Assembly (NCBI RefSeq): GCF_004000765.1
Contig: NZ_BILW01000004.1
Location: forward strand, 303,042-367,041
Origin: Paenibacillus chondroitinus NBRC 15376
GTDB lineage: Bacteria > Bacillota > Bacilli > Paenibacillales > NBRC-103111
DNA length: 64,000 bases
Reading direction: 5' to 3'
Translations under genes and position numbers: made by a program
The notes under the pieces: generated by a model
The model's database searches: none
What the model saw: the letters and a program-made list of their open reading frames with translations, nothing else
What the model was told of the DNA's origin: nothing
Shown: positions 8,357 through 17,300 of the stretch, one piece after another
Numbering within the stretch: the first letter of the stretch is position 1
Layout of the letters: the number at the start of each line of letters is the position of its first letter

Positions 8357-9127
8357 ATGAGTGGACCCCTTCTGAATACGGCGCCTCAGCAGGCCAAACT
8401 AACAGTTAGGCTTGCAAGCAGCGCAGATGAAATTGAGCAGGCCATGAGACTAAGGTATCAGGTTTTCGTTGAAGAAGAGAAAAACATGCGAATGCTCAAT
8501 GAGGAAGGTCTTGAAAAAGACGCTTATGATGCGTACTGCGATCATCTCATTGTGAAAGATTTGGACACAGATCAGGTTGTGGGGACTTACCGTCTGCTTC
8601 CTGGAGATCGTGCCCTTCAAGGCATAGGTTTTTATTCGGAGACCGAATTTAATTTAGCGGCTTATACCGCGTATAAAGAACAGACGCTGGAGCTGGGGCG
8701 CAGCTGCATTACACCGGAGTATCGCGGCGGGAAAGCGATTCAGCTTTTATGGGAAGGCATTGCCGGTTATATTACGGAGCGAAATTACACGCATTTAATT
8801 GGCTGCGCTAGTGTACATATGAGCAATTTAGAGGATTTAAATCTCATTTATACGATGCTGCTTCAAAAACAGGTTATTACTAACCGATACGGTATCGAAC
8901 CGCTATCCACGCACCGGATACCTGGGCTTGCTCGTTTGGAAGTTGAATGCAATGAGAAAGATGTGTTTCGTAAGCTGCCTCCACTCATGAAGGGTTATCA
9001 ATGGCTCGGTGCTGAAATTGGTGGCGATCCGGCGTATGATGAGCTTTTTGAGACCGTTGATTTTTTTATCATTTTGGAAAAAGATCGGGTCACAAGACGC
9101 TACAAACGTCATTTTCTAACAACGTAG
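8357..9127 (+). CDS. OlsB-like GNAT N-acyltransferase
   Basis: A protein of about 256 residues from the Acetyltransf_5 (OlsB / autoinducer-synthase-like) branch of the GNAT fold. The family pattern is clear: [54 protein letters not shown] and LIGCASVHM. Relatives attach a 3-hydroxyacyl chain from acyl-ACP to an amine such as ornithine in aminolipid synthesis. The substrate is unknown here. GTG 8348 is also possible but sits too close to the AAAGG site, so ATG 8357 is preferred. The next gene is a second acyltransferase, 16 nt away, suggesting a two-step lipid pathway. Confidence 0.82.
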   Translation: MSGPLLNTAPQQAKLTVRLASSADEIEQAMRLRYQVFVEEEKNMRMLNEEGLEKDAYDAYCDHLIVKDLDTDQVVGTYRLLPGDRALQGIGFYSETEFNLAAYTAYKEQTLELGRSCITPEYRGGKAIQLLWEGIAGYITERNYTHLIGCASVHMSNLEDLNLIYTMLLQKQVITNRYGIEPLSTHRIPGLARLEVECNEKDVFRKLPPLMKGYQWLGAEIGGDPAYDELFETVDFFIILEKDRVTRRYKRHFLTT

Positions 9128-9143
9128 GCAAGGAGGATTTGCT

Positions 9144-10091
9144 TTGTATGATTGGATCGCCAAACTAACTTCAGATGAACAAAAACTGGCGAGTATCGAA
9201 CACAGGCTGCGAATCATTCCGCTTTGGGTTTTGCATGCGGTGTGTGCGTTTATCTCCTTTGCCGGTCATGCTGCTTTGCGTAATAGCTTAGTTAGACGCG
9301 TGGAGCATAATATTGCCGATTTACTTGATGACATGCCGAAACGAGCCATTCGTGCGACTTCCAAGAATTATATGGAAAATGTTGTGTTTACGCTTGTTGA
9401 GATTCTTTTCTTATCTAAGAGACAGTTAAAATTGCAAACGCATCATCTCGATGTGCAGGGCGAAGGGAACCTCCGAGAAGCTCAAAGCCGATCGAACGGA
9501 AAAGGGTTTATCGTCTATACGCCGCATATGGGCAATTTTTTTTACTACTACTGGTATTTGACCCGGAAATATGATTGTCTGACCGTCGCTTCAGCAGGAA
9601 GTCAGGAGCTTAGACCGCTTTATCTCAAATTTGCTGCCATGGGCTGCAAGGGACTGGATTATGACAGTGTTCCTCCTCTGGAGCTGTATCGGACTTTAAA
9701 AAAGCATTTGCAGAACGGTGGAGTCGTTTTTCTGCTAGGGGACTTCTGGCGCGCTTCCTTTCCGTTATCCCGTTTCTTCGGGAGATTGACTCGCACGCCT
9801 GAAGGCGCGGCTATGCTTGCTCATGATTTGCGAATACCTATTATACCGTTCTACGGGCATCGCACCCGCGGGTTCAACCACAAGCTCATCTTTGGTTCCC
9901 CTCTTGAACTGCAAGATGAATTATCCGGGCGTATCGCGCGCGCCGAGGTAAACCTGCAGTTGAACGGGTTCATGGAGCGGGTCATCCGGGAGCAGCCGGG
10001 TTCTTGGTTCTATTGGTTCAATGTGCATGAACGTTGGGAAGAAACATCTGTCACAAATGCCGATCAAACGACATCATCTGAAGTAGGATAG
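9144..10091 (+). CDS. LpxL/HtrB-like lysophospholipid acyltransferase
   Basis: A 315-residue membrane-associated acyltransferase of the lipid A acyltransferase-like family. It has an N-terminal hydrophobic segment at about 27-45 and the region [12 protein letters not shown] that corresponds to the catalytic H-x4-E/D box. [11 protein letters not shown] and [22 protein letters not shown] follow, and [14 protein letters not shown] lies near the C-terminus. The acidic residue of the box is replaced by Phe, which may alter or abolish catalysis. The start is TTG 9144, 7 nt after AGGAGG. A lipid A substrate is unlikely in a Firmicute; together with the OlsB-like neighbour, acylation of an aminolipid is a fair guess. 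Confidence 0.78.
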   Translation: MYDWIAKLTSDEQKLASIEHRLRIIPLWVLHAVCAFISFAGHAALRNSLVRRVEHNIADLLDDMPKRAIRATSKNYMENVVFTLVEILFLSKRQLKLQTHHLDVQGEGNLREAQSRSNGKGFIVYTPHMGNFFYYYWYLTRKYDCLTVASAGSQELRPLYLKFAAMGCKGLDYDSVPPLELYRTLKKHLQNGGVVFLLGDFWRASFPLSRFFGRLTRTPEGAAMLAHDLRIPIIPFYGHRTRGFNHKLIFGSPLELQDELSGRIARAEVNLQLNGFMERVIREQPGSWFYWFNVHERWEETSVTNADQTTSSEVG

Positions 10092-10123
10092 CACACATAT
10101 GACAAAGGATGAGTGATTGACAC

Positions 10124-11119
10124 ATGGACACAGGAAGCCATTTATTGTTCGGCGTCACCTTAGCAGGTCTTGCTTGTTTGGAGCCTGTCGTATCGCAAGA
10201 TCCGAATTTGACCCACGCAATTCTGGCCGGAACGCTCATTGGTTCGCATGCCCCTGATTTTGATACGATTGCAAGAATCAAAGGGTATACGAACTACTTG
10301 CGTGTTCATCGAGGAATTACCCATTCCTTGCCGGCATTCTTTATTTGGCCGATTGTGCTCAGTTTGCCTCTCGCAGCTATCTTTGGGGTTTGGGATCATT
10401 TCTTTAGCTTGTATATGTGGACTTTGTTCGCCGTTGTTTTTCATGTTTTTTTGGACTTATTTAACGTATATGGCGTGCAGTGTCTCCGCCCTTTCTCTTC
10501 CAAATGGCATCATCTCGATACCCTCTGTCTCTACGAGCCTTTCTTGTTCGTCCTGCATACCTTTGGCGTCCTTATCTGGATATTTGTTTGGCACGGCAGC
10601 GGGGGGCTTCATATCGGGGAGATGTTCGCGCTGATTTACGTGGCGACCTTTTTTTACATTGCCATTCGGAGCGAACAGCGGAAACGATTTGTCAAACTAG
10701 TGAAAAAGGAACTGAATCTAGAAGACGGGATCTGCCATCTCATCCCCAGTCTCAGTTGGTTCCGTTGGCAATTCGTCATTGAAAGCGATTCGCGGTTTTA
10801 TTTGGGCGAAATTCGGGATGGTTCTGTCGTGACGGAAGTGGAATATAGCAAAATTGACTATAACCAGGAACAGTCACATCCGATCGTGCAAGCTACCCTG
10901 GCAACGGATGGTGTCCGTGCCTTCCTGCACTTCGCGCAGCGTATTCATGTGTGCTGGACCGAGAAAACGGACGGCTATGAAGTGCAGTGGCGAGATGTCC
11001 GATTCTGGCATCAACGGAAGCTGCCATTTGGCGTAAATGTTCATCTGGATCGCGATATGAATGTGGTTAGCGACACGCTGGGTTGGGATAAAAAGGCGTG
11101 GGACCCGCCCTACGTCTAA
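10124..11119 (+). CDS. Metal-dependent membrane hydrolase, YfhP/DUF457 type
   Basis: A 331-residue protein of the YdjM/YfhP (DUF457, LexA-binding inner-membrane-related) family. The N-terminal half has several hydrophobic helices and carries metal-binding-type motifs: MDTGSHLLFG, GSHAPDFDTI, HRGITHS and FHVFLDLFNVYGV. The C-terminal half (about 190-331) is soluble, Trp/Arg-rich and of unknown role. It follows the two acyltransferases by 32 nt and is closed by a terminator, so all three may form one unit. A link to lipid metabolism is inferred from context only. Confidence 0.82.
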   Translation: MDTGSHLLFGVTLAGLACLEPVVSQDPNLTHAILAGTLIGSHAPDFDTIARIKGYTNYLRVHRGITHSLPAFFIWPIVLSLPLAAIFGVWDHFFSLYMWTLFAVVFHVFLDLFNVYGVQCLRPFSSKWHHLDTLCLYEPFLFVLHTFGVLIWIFVWHGSGGLHIGEMFALIYVATFFYIAIRSEQRKRFVKLVKKELNLEDGICHLIPSLSWFRWQFVIESDSRFYLGEIRDGSVVTEVEYSKIDYNQEQSHPIVQATLATDGVRAFLHFAQRIHVCWTEKTDGYEVQWRDVRFWHQRKLPFGVNVHLDRDMNVVSDTLGWDKKAWDPPYV

Positions 11120-11137
11120 GGTCGAGAATAGCTTAAG

Positions 11138-11171
11138 AAGCCTTGCTCCTATAAGGGAGTGAGGCTTTTTT
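11138..11171 (+). terminator. Rho-independent terminator
   Basis: AAGCCTTGCTCC pairs with GGGAGTGAGGCTT and is followed by TTTTTTG. Confidence 0.85.
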
Positions 11172-11248
11172 GACATTTCAGGAAAGAGACACAAATTGAG
11201 CTTTGATTGTCATTTTTTATGCAGGAAATCAGTGATTGGAGTCGAAAA

Positions 11249-11259
11249 TATGGTACAAT
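11249..11259 (+). promoter_or_regulatory. Extended -10 promoter for the minor pilin operon
   Basis: TATGGTACAAT has TGG directly before TACAAT, an extended -10 element. No good -35 is present. It lies about 70 nt before the pilV-like gene. Confidence 0.5.
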
Positions 11260-11284
11260 AGTCCTATATTAAAAGTCCTATATT
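11260..11284 (+). repeat. Short direct repeat AGTCCTATATT x2
   Basis: AGTCCTATATT occurs twice with a 3-nt spacer, right after the -10 element, in the expected transcript start region. A related AGTCCTATTATT lies at 20274, in the leader of pilB. Confidence 0.6.
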
Positions 11285-11331
11285 TGCAGATGCGTGACAG
11301 GTTGAAATTATTAATCTTAGGAGCACATGAG

Positions 11332-11904
11332 ATGAGTAGAAGAGAACCCCGTGAAGAGGGATTTACGCTGATAGAGGTTTTGGCGGCGACGGTCATATTG
11401 TCTGTGGCTTCCATGGCGATGCTGGCGTTTTTTATTAACGCGATGTCGTATAACAAAGGGAATCAGAATAAAACGGTGATGGTGAATTTGGCGAGGAACG
11501 CTTTGTTTTATATGGAGAAGCAGAACTATGCAACGATTCATAATTATTTTATTGATTCTAGTACTGGTGAGCTAAAGGAGCATAATCCGCCTATTTCTTC
11601 CAATGACTGCAGTACTAGAAATATTTGTGATAAACCTGATTTACAAAATTTATTTCTAAATCCGAATATGAAGCTCCTCTGGGATGTGCTAAATCCCAAG
11701 GTGAATGATATTGAATATCAAATTTCCGTGTCTTATCAGGTAGATATTGCAAATGAGTTGAAGGATGATCCTGTCAAAAAAGGGATGGCGAATTATTTGC
11801 TGCCAATTCGTGTTGAAGTGAGTGTCAAAGATAACAACGTGAATAACGGAAGAAATAAACCTGTCATTGTGGAGGGCTATATTGCAAATGAGTCGATTCG
11901 TTAA
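11332..11904 (+). CDS. pilV: Minor pilin, PilV-like
   Basis: A 190-residue type IV prepilin-like protein. It has a short leader ending in Gly, cleavage before FTLIEVLAATVILSV, glutamate at position +5 and a long hydrophobic helix. The C-terminal domain contains two cysteines in NDCSTRNICDKPD. PilV-type minor pilins help prime pilus assembly. ATG 11332 follows AGGAG by 8 nt. It overlaps the next pilin gene, and the three pilin-like genes form one operon ahead of a terminator. The precise PilV assignment comes from order and size, not from detailed homology. Confidence 0.78.
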   Translation: MSRREPREEGFTLIEVLAATVILSVASMAMLAFFINAMSYNKGNQNKTVMVNLARNALFYMEKQNYATIHNYFIDSSTGELKEHNPPISSNDCSTRNICDKPDLQNLFLNPNMKLLWDVLNPKVNDIEYQISVSYQVDIANELKDDPVKKGMANYLLPIRVEVSVKDNNVNNGRNKPVIVEGYIANESIR

Positions 11905-12436
11905 CAGCATTAAAGAGCAAAAGGGTTACTCGCTGGTCGAGCTCATTGCTGCTTTAAGCATTTTCTCTTTGATAGCTGGATCCATTTATGGGGTGATTAA
12001 TTTCGGTTTCAAAGCTTATGATCGAGTGAATGTCGAGAATTCTCTGCGTGATGAAGGCGATATCATTATGTCGGCGATTATGAGTGAGTTTTATACACAA
12101 GGTCCCGAAACCGTAGAGAATTTCAGCACGAACAGTGAAACGGAAAATGGCATTTTGATGCATATAAAAACAACAGATAAAAATAATGTTGTGCATGATT
12201 CAGTTAGTCATGTTGTTATTGACAACACGGACCATAAAGTTTACATCTATAACGATCAGAAAACGGCCAGCAGTGCTATAGAATTAAAATCTCAAGTTAT
12301 GAGTGATTCTATGATTCACATTAACAGCTGTACAAATGGATGTACGAACGGGCTTATCAATGTCACATTGGAACTGAGTCAGACTTCTAAAGGAAGAGAT
12401 CACAAGCTCAAGCTGCAAAGCCAGTTCGGTTTCTAA
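11888..12436 (+). CDS. Minor pilin, PilW/PulJ-like prepilin
   Basis: A 182-residue prepilin-like protein with leader SRFVNSIKEQKG and mature N-terminus YSLVELIAALSIFSLIAGSIY, with Glu at +5. The globular domain carries a CTNGCTNG motif near the C-terminus that could form a disulfide. The start overlaps the upstream pilin gene by 17 nt, which suggests translational coupling. It is likely part of a minor-pilin initiation complex with its two neighbours. Confidence 0.78.
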   Translation: MSRFVNSIKEQKGYSLVELIAALSIFSLIAGSIYGVINFGFKAYDRVNVENSLRDEGDIIMSAIMSEFYTQGPETVENFSTNSETENGILMHIKTTDKNNVVHDSVSHVVIDNTDHKVYIYNDQKTASSAIELKSQVMSDSMIHINSCTNGCTNGLINVTLELSQTSKGRDHKLKLQSQFGF

Positions 12437-12447
12437 GGAGGAGTAGC

Positions 12448-14328
12448 ATGTTTCGCGAGGAGCGCGGTTCAGCATTGCTGTTAGTTTTATTTATGGTTCT
12501 TATTTTTTCGATATTAGGTTTGGCTGTGTTGAGTGCAAGCATAGGCGGGGCAACAAGAACGGAGACGAAGCAAAAGGATGTTCAAAGTTTGCATTTGGCT
12601 GAGAAGGCGTTGAATGAGGCTGCTGCTTATATCATGTCCGATTTTGAAAGTCAGGATGGCGTTAACATTGATGAAGTTCAAAATAGGTTGGATGAAATTA
12701 CGGTGCAGTTAAATGGGAGAGCGACCAGTACTTTATTGGATCAAGATGTTGGTGCAGCCAGAGGGAAAATACATCGTATCGAATTCAAAGAAAATAAAAA
12801 AGATGACAGCTCGTTGAATTATAAAATTACGATTGATGCTGAAGCTACTGTGAATAATGTCACGCGTCGACTTACCCAGGATATTATTTTAGACACGTTT
12901 CCAGATTCACTGAAATATGCGATGGGTTCGGAAGGAACTGTGCTGATTAACGGATCGCCTTATATTATCGGGGATATTTATGCGGGAGAAGCTTTAAAGG
13001 TCAAAAATGAAGCTGAATATTTGTATCTTGGTACGCCGTTATATCAGTCGACGAAATTCCCGAAATTGGAGGGAAGCGCCTACGTTCAAAAGAATGCATC
13101 CGGGGACGGGTTAAATGCTTATTATTGTGAAACAGTAAGCGCAACATTTTCTCAAACCAGTCCGCAATGCGACACACTTGAAAATGTCGGCAACAGCAAT
13201 AGCGATTATAAAAGTATTAGTGAAGAAGAGGGAGAGGGCGTAAAAACAATTAAAGAGGTGCTAACTAGCACGGATCCTGCGAATATACATGTCAAAGACC
13301 AGAGTAAATTTGCAGGGATAGAAGTAAACGAAGCCTTCGTGGATAAAATGGTTCAAGCTATCGGAAAAGATACTGCAGCTCCAGATGTACAAAGAATGAA
13401 GGTGAAGACGGCGTTAGCGTCCCGAGACAGTCTTACGGACTTGAGTCCATGGATGGAAATAATTGATCCGCTGGATGAAGTAGTGCCTGATCCTGCTAAT
13501 GTTTCGGAGTATGCCGCCTATGAGGCAAAGAAGAGCAGTCTTATTAGCTTGTTTTCATCCGAGCTTGAGAATACGATGATGTATAATGGCAATTTAACAA
13601 TAGATGGCGGCGAGGTATTCAGTAAATTGCTTTACAAAGAAAGTGTGAAAAACCCCGATCCTGTTAATTTAAATAAAAGCAGCTGGTTCATTGTAAATGG
13701 TGATTTAACGATTAATAATACGAATATAGATAAAGGCAACCTTGACATTAAAGCTAATATACTGGTTACAGGGAATTTATCTATTCATAACACCGTTAAT
13801 ATGGATTCCACCATCTACACGTTAGGTAAAACGGAGATTGTGGATGCTTCTATTTTAGGTTTGAAGGGGCTAGATGGTGAGGAGAAAGAGTTAGTTCTTA
13901 TTTCTAAAGGAGCTATTGATATTTATCGCGTCAATTCGTTTCTTGATATTAAAGAACCTTTTCAGTACGATTCGAAGTCACCTGGAAACAAACCGGTGGA
14001 GACGCATGGTAATAATCCTCCAATCTTAAAAGCCTTTTTCTACACGGATAGTGATGCAACGATCTATGGAGTAGGTTCCGTATTTTGGGTATATGGCGGC
14101 TTTTTTGCCAAAGGGAACCTCACTGTCAATGCCATTCGTGGGAATGCTACAGGCGGAGTAGAAAGTATTAAAATGGATGATCAAACGCGAGTCACCTCCG
14201 AGAATCTGTCGCGACTCATTATCGATTATAACAGTAAGATTTTTGAGAATCAGAAGGTTGGTTTGCCTCGCGTTTCTAAAGTAGGCTTGACTGTAGGGAA
14301 GAAAAAGCAAGTGACGGAGTTTAAATGA
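12448..14328 (+). CDS. PilX-like minor pilin with a long beta-rich domain
   Basis: A 626-residue protein. The N-terminus (REERGSALLLVLFMVLIFSILGLAVL) is of the PilX N-terminal type: a short basic leader, Gly, then a long hydrophobic helix but no canonical FTLIE. After about residue 370 the sequence turns into regular short beta repeats (NGNLTIDGG, VNGDLTINN, ILVTGNLSIHN, IYTLGKTEI, GNLTVNA). These resemble the bactofilin-like or beta-helix regions seen in long PilX-type proteins. It has a strong ribosome site (AAGGAGGAG). It is far longer than Gram-negative PilX proteins (about 170-200 aa), so the C-terminal part may be a surface-exposed tip domain. Confidence 0.75.
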   Translation: MFREERGSALLLVLFMVLIFSILGLAVLSASIGGATRTETKQKDVQSLHLAEKALNEAAAYIMSDFESQDGVNIDEVQNRLDEITVQLNGRATSTLLDQDVGAARGKIHRIEFKENKKDDSSLNYKITIDAEATVNNVTRRLTQDIILDTFPDSLKYAMGSEGTVLINGSPYIIGDIYAGEALKVKNEAEYLYLGTPLYQSTKFPKLEGSAYVQKNASGDGLNAYYCETVSATFSQTSPQCDTLENVGNSNSDYKSISEEEGEGVKTIKEVLTSTDPANIHVKDQSKFAGIEVNEAFVDKMVQAIGKDTAAPDVQRMKVKTALASRDSLTDLSPWMEIIDPLDEVVPDPANVSEYAAYEAKKSSLISLFSSELENTMMYNGNLTIDGGEVFSKLLYKESVKNPDPVNLNKSSWFIVNGDLTINNTNIDKGNLDIKANILVTGNLSIHNTVNMDSTIYTLGKTEIVDASILGLKGLDGEEKELVLISKGAIDIYRVNSFLDIKEPFQYDSKSPGNKPVETHGNNPPILKAFFYTDSDATIYGVGSVFWVYGGFFAKGNLTVNAIRGNATGGVESIKMDDQTRVTSENLSRLIIDYNSKIFENQKVGLPRVSKVGLTVGKKKQVTEFK

Positions 14329-14339
14329 TACTGGTAACA

Positions 14340-14376
14340 AAGAGGCTGTCCCAATATGATTGGGGCAGCCTCTTAG
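14340..14376. terminator. Bidirectional terminator between pilX-like gene and giant Ig-repeat gene
   Basis: AAGAGGCTGTCCCAAT pairs with ATTGGGGCAGCCTCTT around a short loop and serves both convergent genes. Confidence 0.85.
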
Positions 14377-14380
14377 CGTT

Positions 14381-17300
14381 TTAATATCTGTCGTCAAACT
14401 CGATGACGTTCACCGTAATTTCGTCTTTCACCGTTTCATCGTCTTTATTCGTGACGGTAATCGTTGTTGATCCTTGCTTGAAGCCGGTTACCTGGCCATT
14501 GGAGTCAACATCAGCGATAGTTGAACTACTGCTTTTCCACTGTAATTGACCATTTAAATCATTAATCCATTCTTTTTTCCACTTGTCTGGCGTAACGGTT
14601 AGGTACTTGAGTAAGTCAAACGTTCTTTGAGCAGCAGTACCTTTTGCGTACAAAGTGATCGTCGAATCAGGAAGTTCCAACTTCGTCAGGTCTTGCCTCA
14701 CGTCAACAACCTTGGCTGCTGTTTTGGCAGGGAAGCCAGGGCCTCCAGCTACGTCTACTTTGATATGGATAGTGCCTTTCTTAATCCCAATGAGTGTTAC
14801 AGTTTGCTTGTTGTCATCGCCAACAATGGCAGCCTCACCATTTTCTCCAGGTTCACTGATTAAGCTCCACTTAAACCCATTGTTTAATGCTGTTGAAGGA
14901 TTCAAAGCAGCCTTCAGCACGATGGATTCACCTTTGTCCATTGTAATAACAGGGATGTCGCTCTCAACACCGTCGATCATCCTGACAATGGCTAAGGATT
15001 CGACGGAGATGCTGAAGCTTTGCTTATACGTGATATCTTTATCCGTCACAATGCTGACTGTTCCAGTTACCAAGCCAACATTTTTACCTGTAAAAACTCT
15101 GGAATCTTCTGCAGATTTTGTTACATTTGCAAAAGATTGATTTGGGTTATCTAAAGCCCATGTGAAAGTCTTAGCTTTCTGATGTGAAGATCGCAACCAT
15201 GCCCGAAGTGTCGTAGTTCCGGAGATATTTACGACTTTATCTCCATCAAATTCGACAGTAGGTTGAGCAACCGTGATCGTAGCAGATGCAATGACACTTT
15301 GATCAGCTTTCGAAATAATTGTTACTTGTGTTGAACCTTCCGATATTGCTTGATAATTGCCTGAGTTATCTACTGTCAGCACGTTCTCATCCGTTGACTT
15401 CCAGATAACATCCGAATTCAATTCTAACGGAGGTGTAATGGATGGTGACAGGCTGCCGCTTTGGCCGACGTCAACGGTTTGATCATTCAGTTGCAGTGAA
15501 ATGACGGTTACTTTAAAGCTGGCATCGTAGGAACTACCTTGGTTGGTGAGCATTTGTACGGTTCCGTTAATGATCCCAGGTTGCTTTCCCGTAAGAGTTC
15601 TCGTTGGACTCCCATCTACACCGGTGAAATCTACTTTCAATTTATCCTCATCAGAAACATTCCAGGTCGTATAAGTAGGTGTTTCATTGACAGAACTTAG
15701 AAGAACTTGAAGCGTAATGGGTTGACCACCAATAAAGAGTTTATCAGGCCCGTTAACAGATATTGATGGCTGAATGACTGTAATCGTCGCTGTGCCGGAT
15801 AGATTCGTGCCATCGGTCGTGGTTGCTTTAATTGTAGTTGTACCAACAGCTACGCCTCGAATATTTCCGTTAGAGTCGACTGTCACCACGTTTGGATTGT
15901 TTGATTCCCATGTAAGCACCTTAATACTTGCATTTGTAGGCTCGAAATTTGGCGTTAGAACATAAGATTGATTAACACGAATCGTAGCATTGTCTATTCT
16001 TACAGCAGTCACAGGAACCGCTGTAACGGTAACGCTGAAATTTTTGGAATAAGTACTTCCTTTATTTGTTGTAATCGTAACGGAACCATTCACAGTTCCC
16101 GTTTTGACACCAGTTAAGACGCGCTTGTAATCGCCGTCAGTTACAAAACTTGCTTTATCCTGGTCAGGTGAGCTCCAAGAAACTGAGGCTACAGTTTCAT
16201 TAATTGTTGAGAAAATAGCTTCTAACGTAATCTTCTCTCCAATATTTACAGAAGTTGGCCCATTAACTGTCAATGAAGGTTTAACTACGGTAACGGTCGC
16301 GTTGGCTGTCAGATTGGAACCGTCTGTGGAATTAATGATCACTTTCGCTGTTCCTTCAGCTACGCCTGTGATGTTCCCTGAACTGTTAACTGTGACCAGA
16401 TCGGATCGATCTGTGCTCCAGGTCAAGTTGGGATTATCTGCATCGGACGGTGCATAGTTTGAACTTAATTTGATGGTTTCGCCTACTCGAATACTGGCGC
16501 TTCCTACGTTAATGGATGTTAAAGGTATGAATATTTTTACTGTGTAATCTTTAGAATAGGTATTTCCTTTATCTGTTACAACGGTAGCCGTTACGGTCAC
16601 GGTGCCTTTTTGTACACCATGTAAGATACCAGTAAATTTATCACTAACCATGAAGTTCGCTTTACTCGAATCTGAAGAACTCCATCTGACAGAAGTTACG
16701 TTCTCATTCACGGTTACCAGTGCTGCTTGCAATGATATGTCTGCACCAACGGCCACTTCCGTCGGACCTGTGATATTCAAGCCTGGTTGGATGACAGAAA
16801 CCACGGAGGTTGCGGTAAGTCCGCTGCCATCTTTTGCGAAAGCCATGATTTTGGCAGTTCCGGCATTGACACCTCGAATTTCACCGCTTGCATTAACCGT
16901 AACAATGGTTGACGCATCCGTTGTCCAAGTGAAGTCTTCGTTCTTTTGGTAGGTAGCATCACTAGGCATTACCTTTGGAATCAGTTTGGAAGTATCACCT
17001 TTTGCAATTGTGAGGTTATCCAACGTCAAGGAAGTTAATTTCGTAAAAGCGGTTATGACCTTATTCGAAAAGAGAACATTTTGATTTGCTGAAGCAAAAT
17101 CCTTGTATTGCAGGTTGGCATTAGATAATGAGTAGTCTCCCGCTTTCGTTGGTTTAACAACGACGGTGAACGTTGAGCTATTAGCTACAAATTGATTGCC
17201 TTCCCTGCGGTACGGAATATCACCGATATCACCTTCAAGGGTAAAGCCGCTTGTTAAAGAGCCTGTTTTCGTGAAACCTGTTGGTATTGTAACAAGTTCT

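Noticed and set aside
14627..15140. 161-residue plus-strand ORF opposite the giant Ig-repeat gene
   Set aside because: It is a low-complexity Ser/Thr/Val-rich shadow of the repeats in the real gene and has no ribosome site.
14381..17040. Possible nucleotide repeats or CRISPR-like array in the giant gene
   Set aside because: The repeats are at protein level (about 170-residue units) and diverged in DNA; there are no short identical repeats with spacers.
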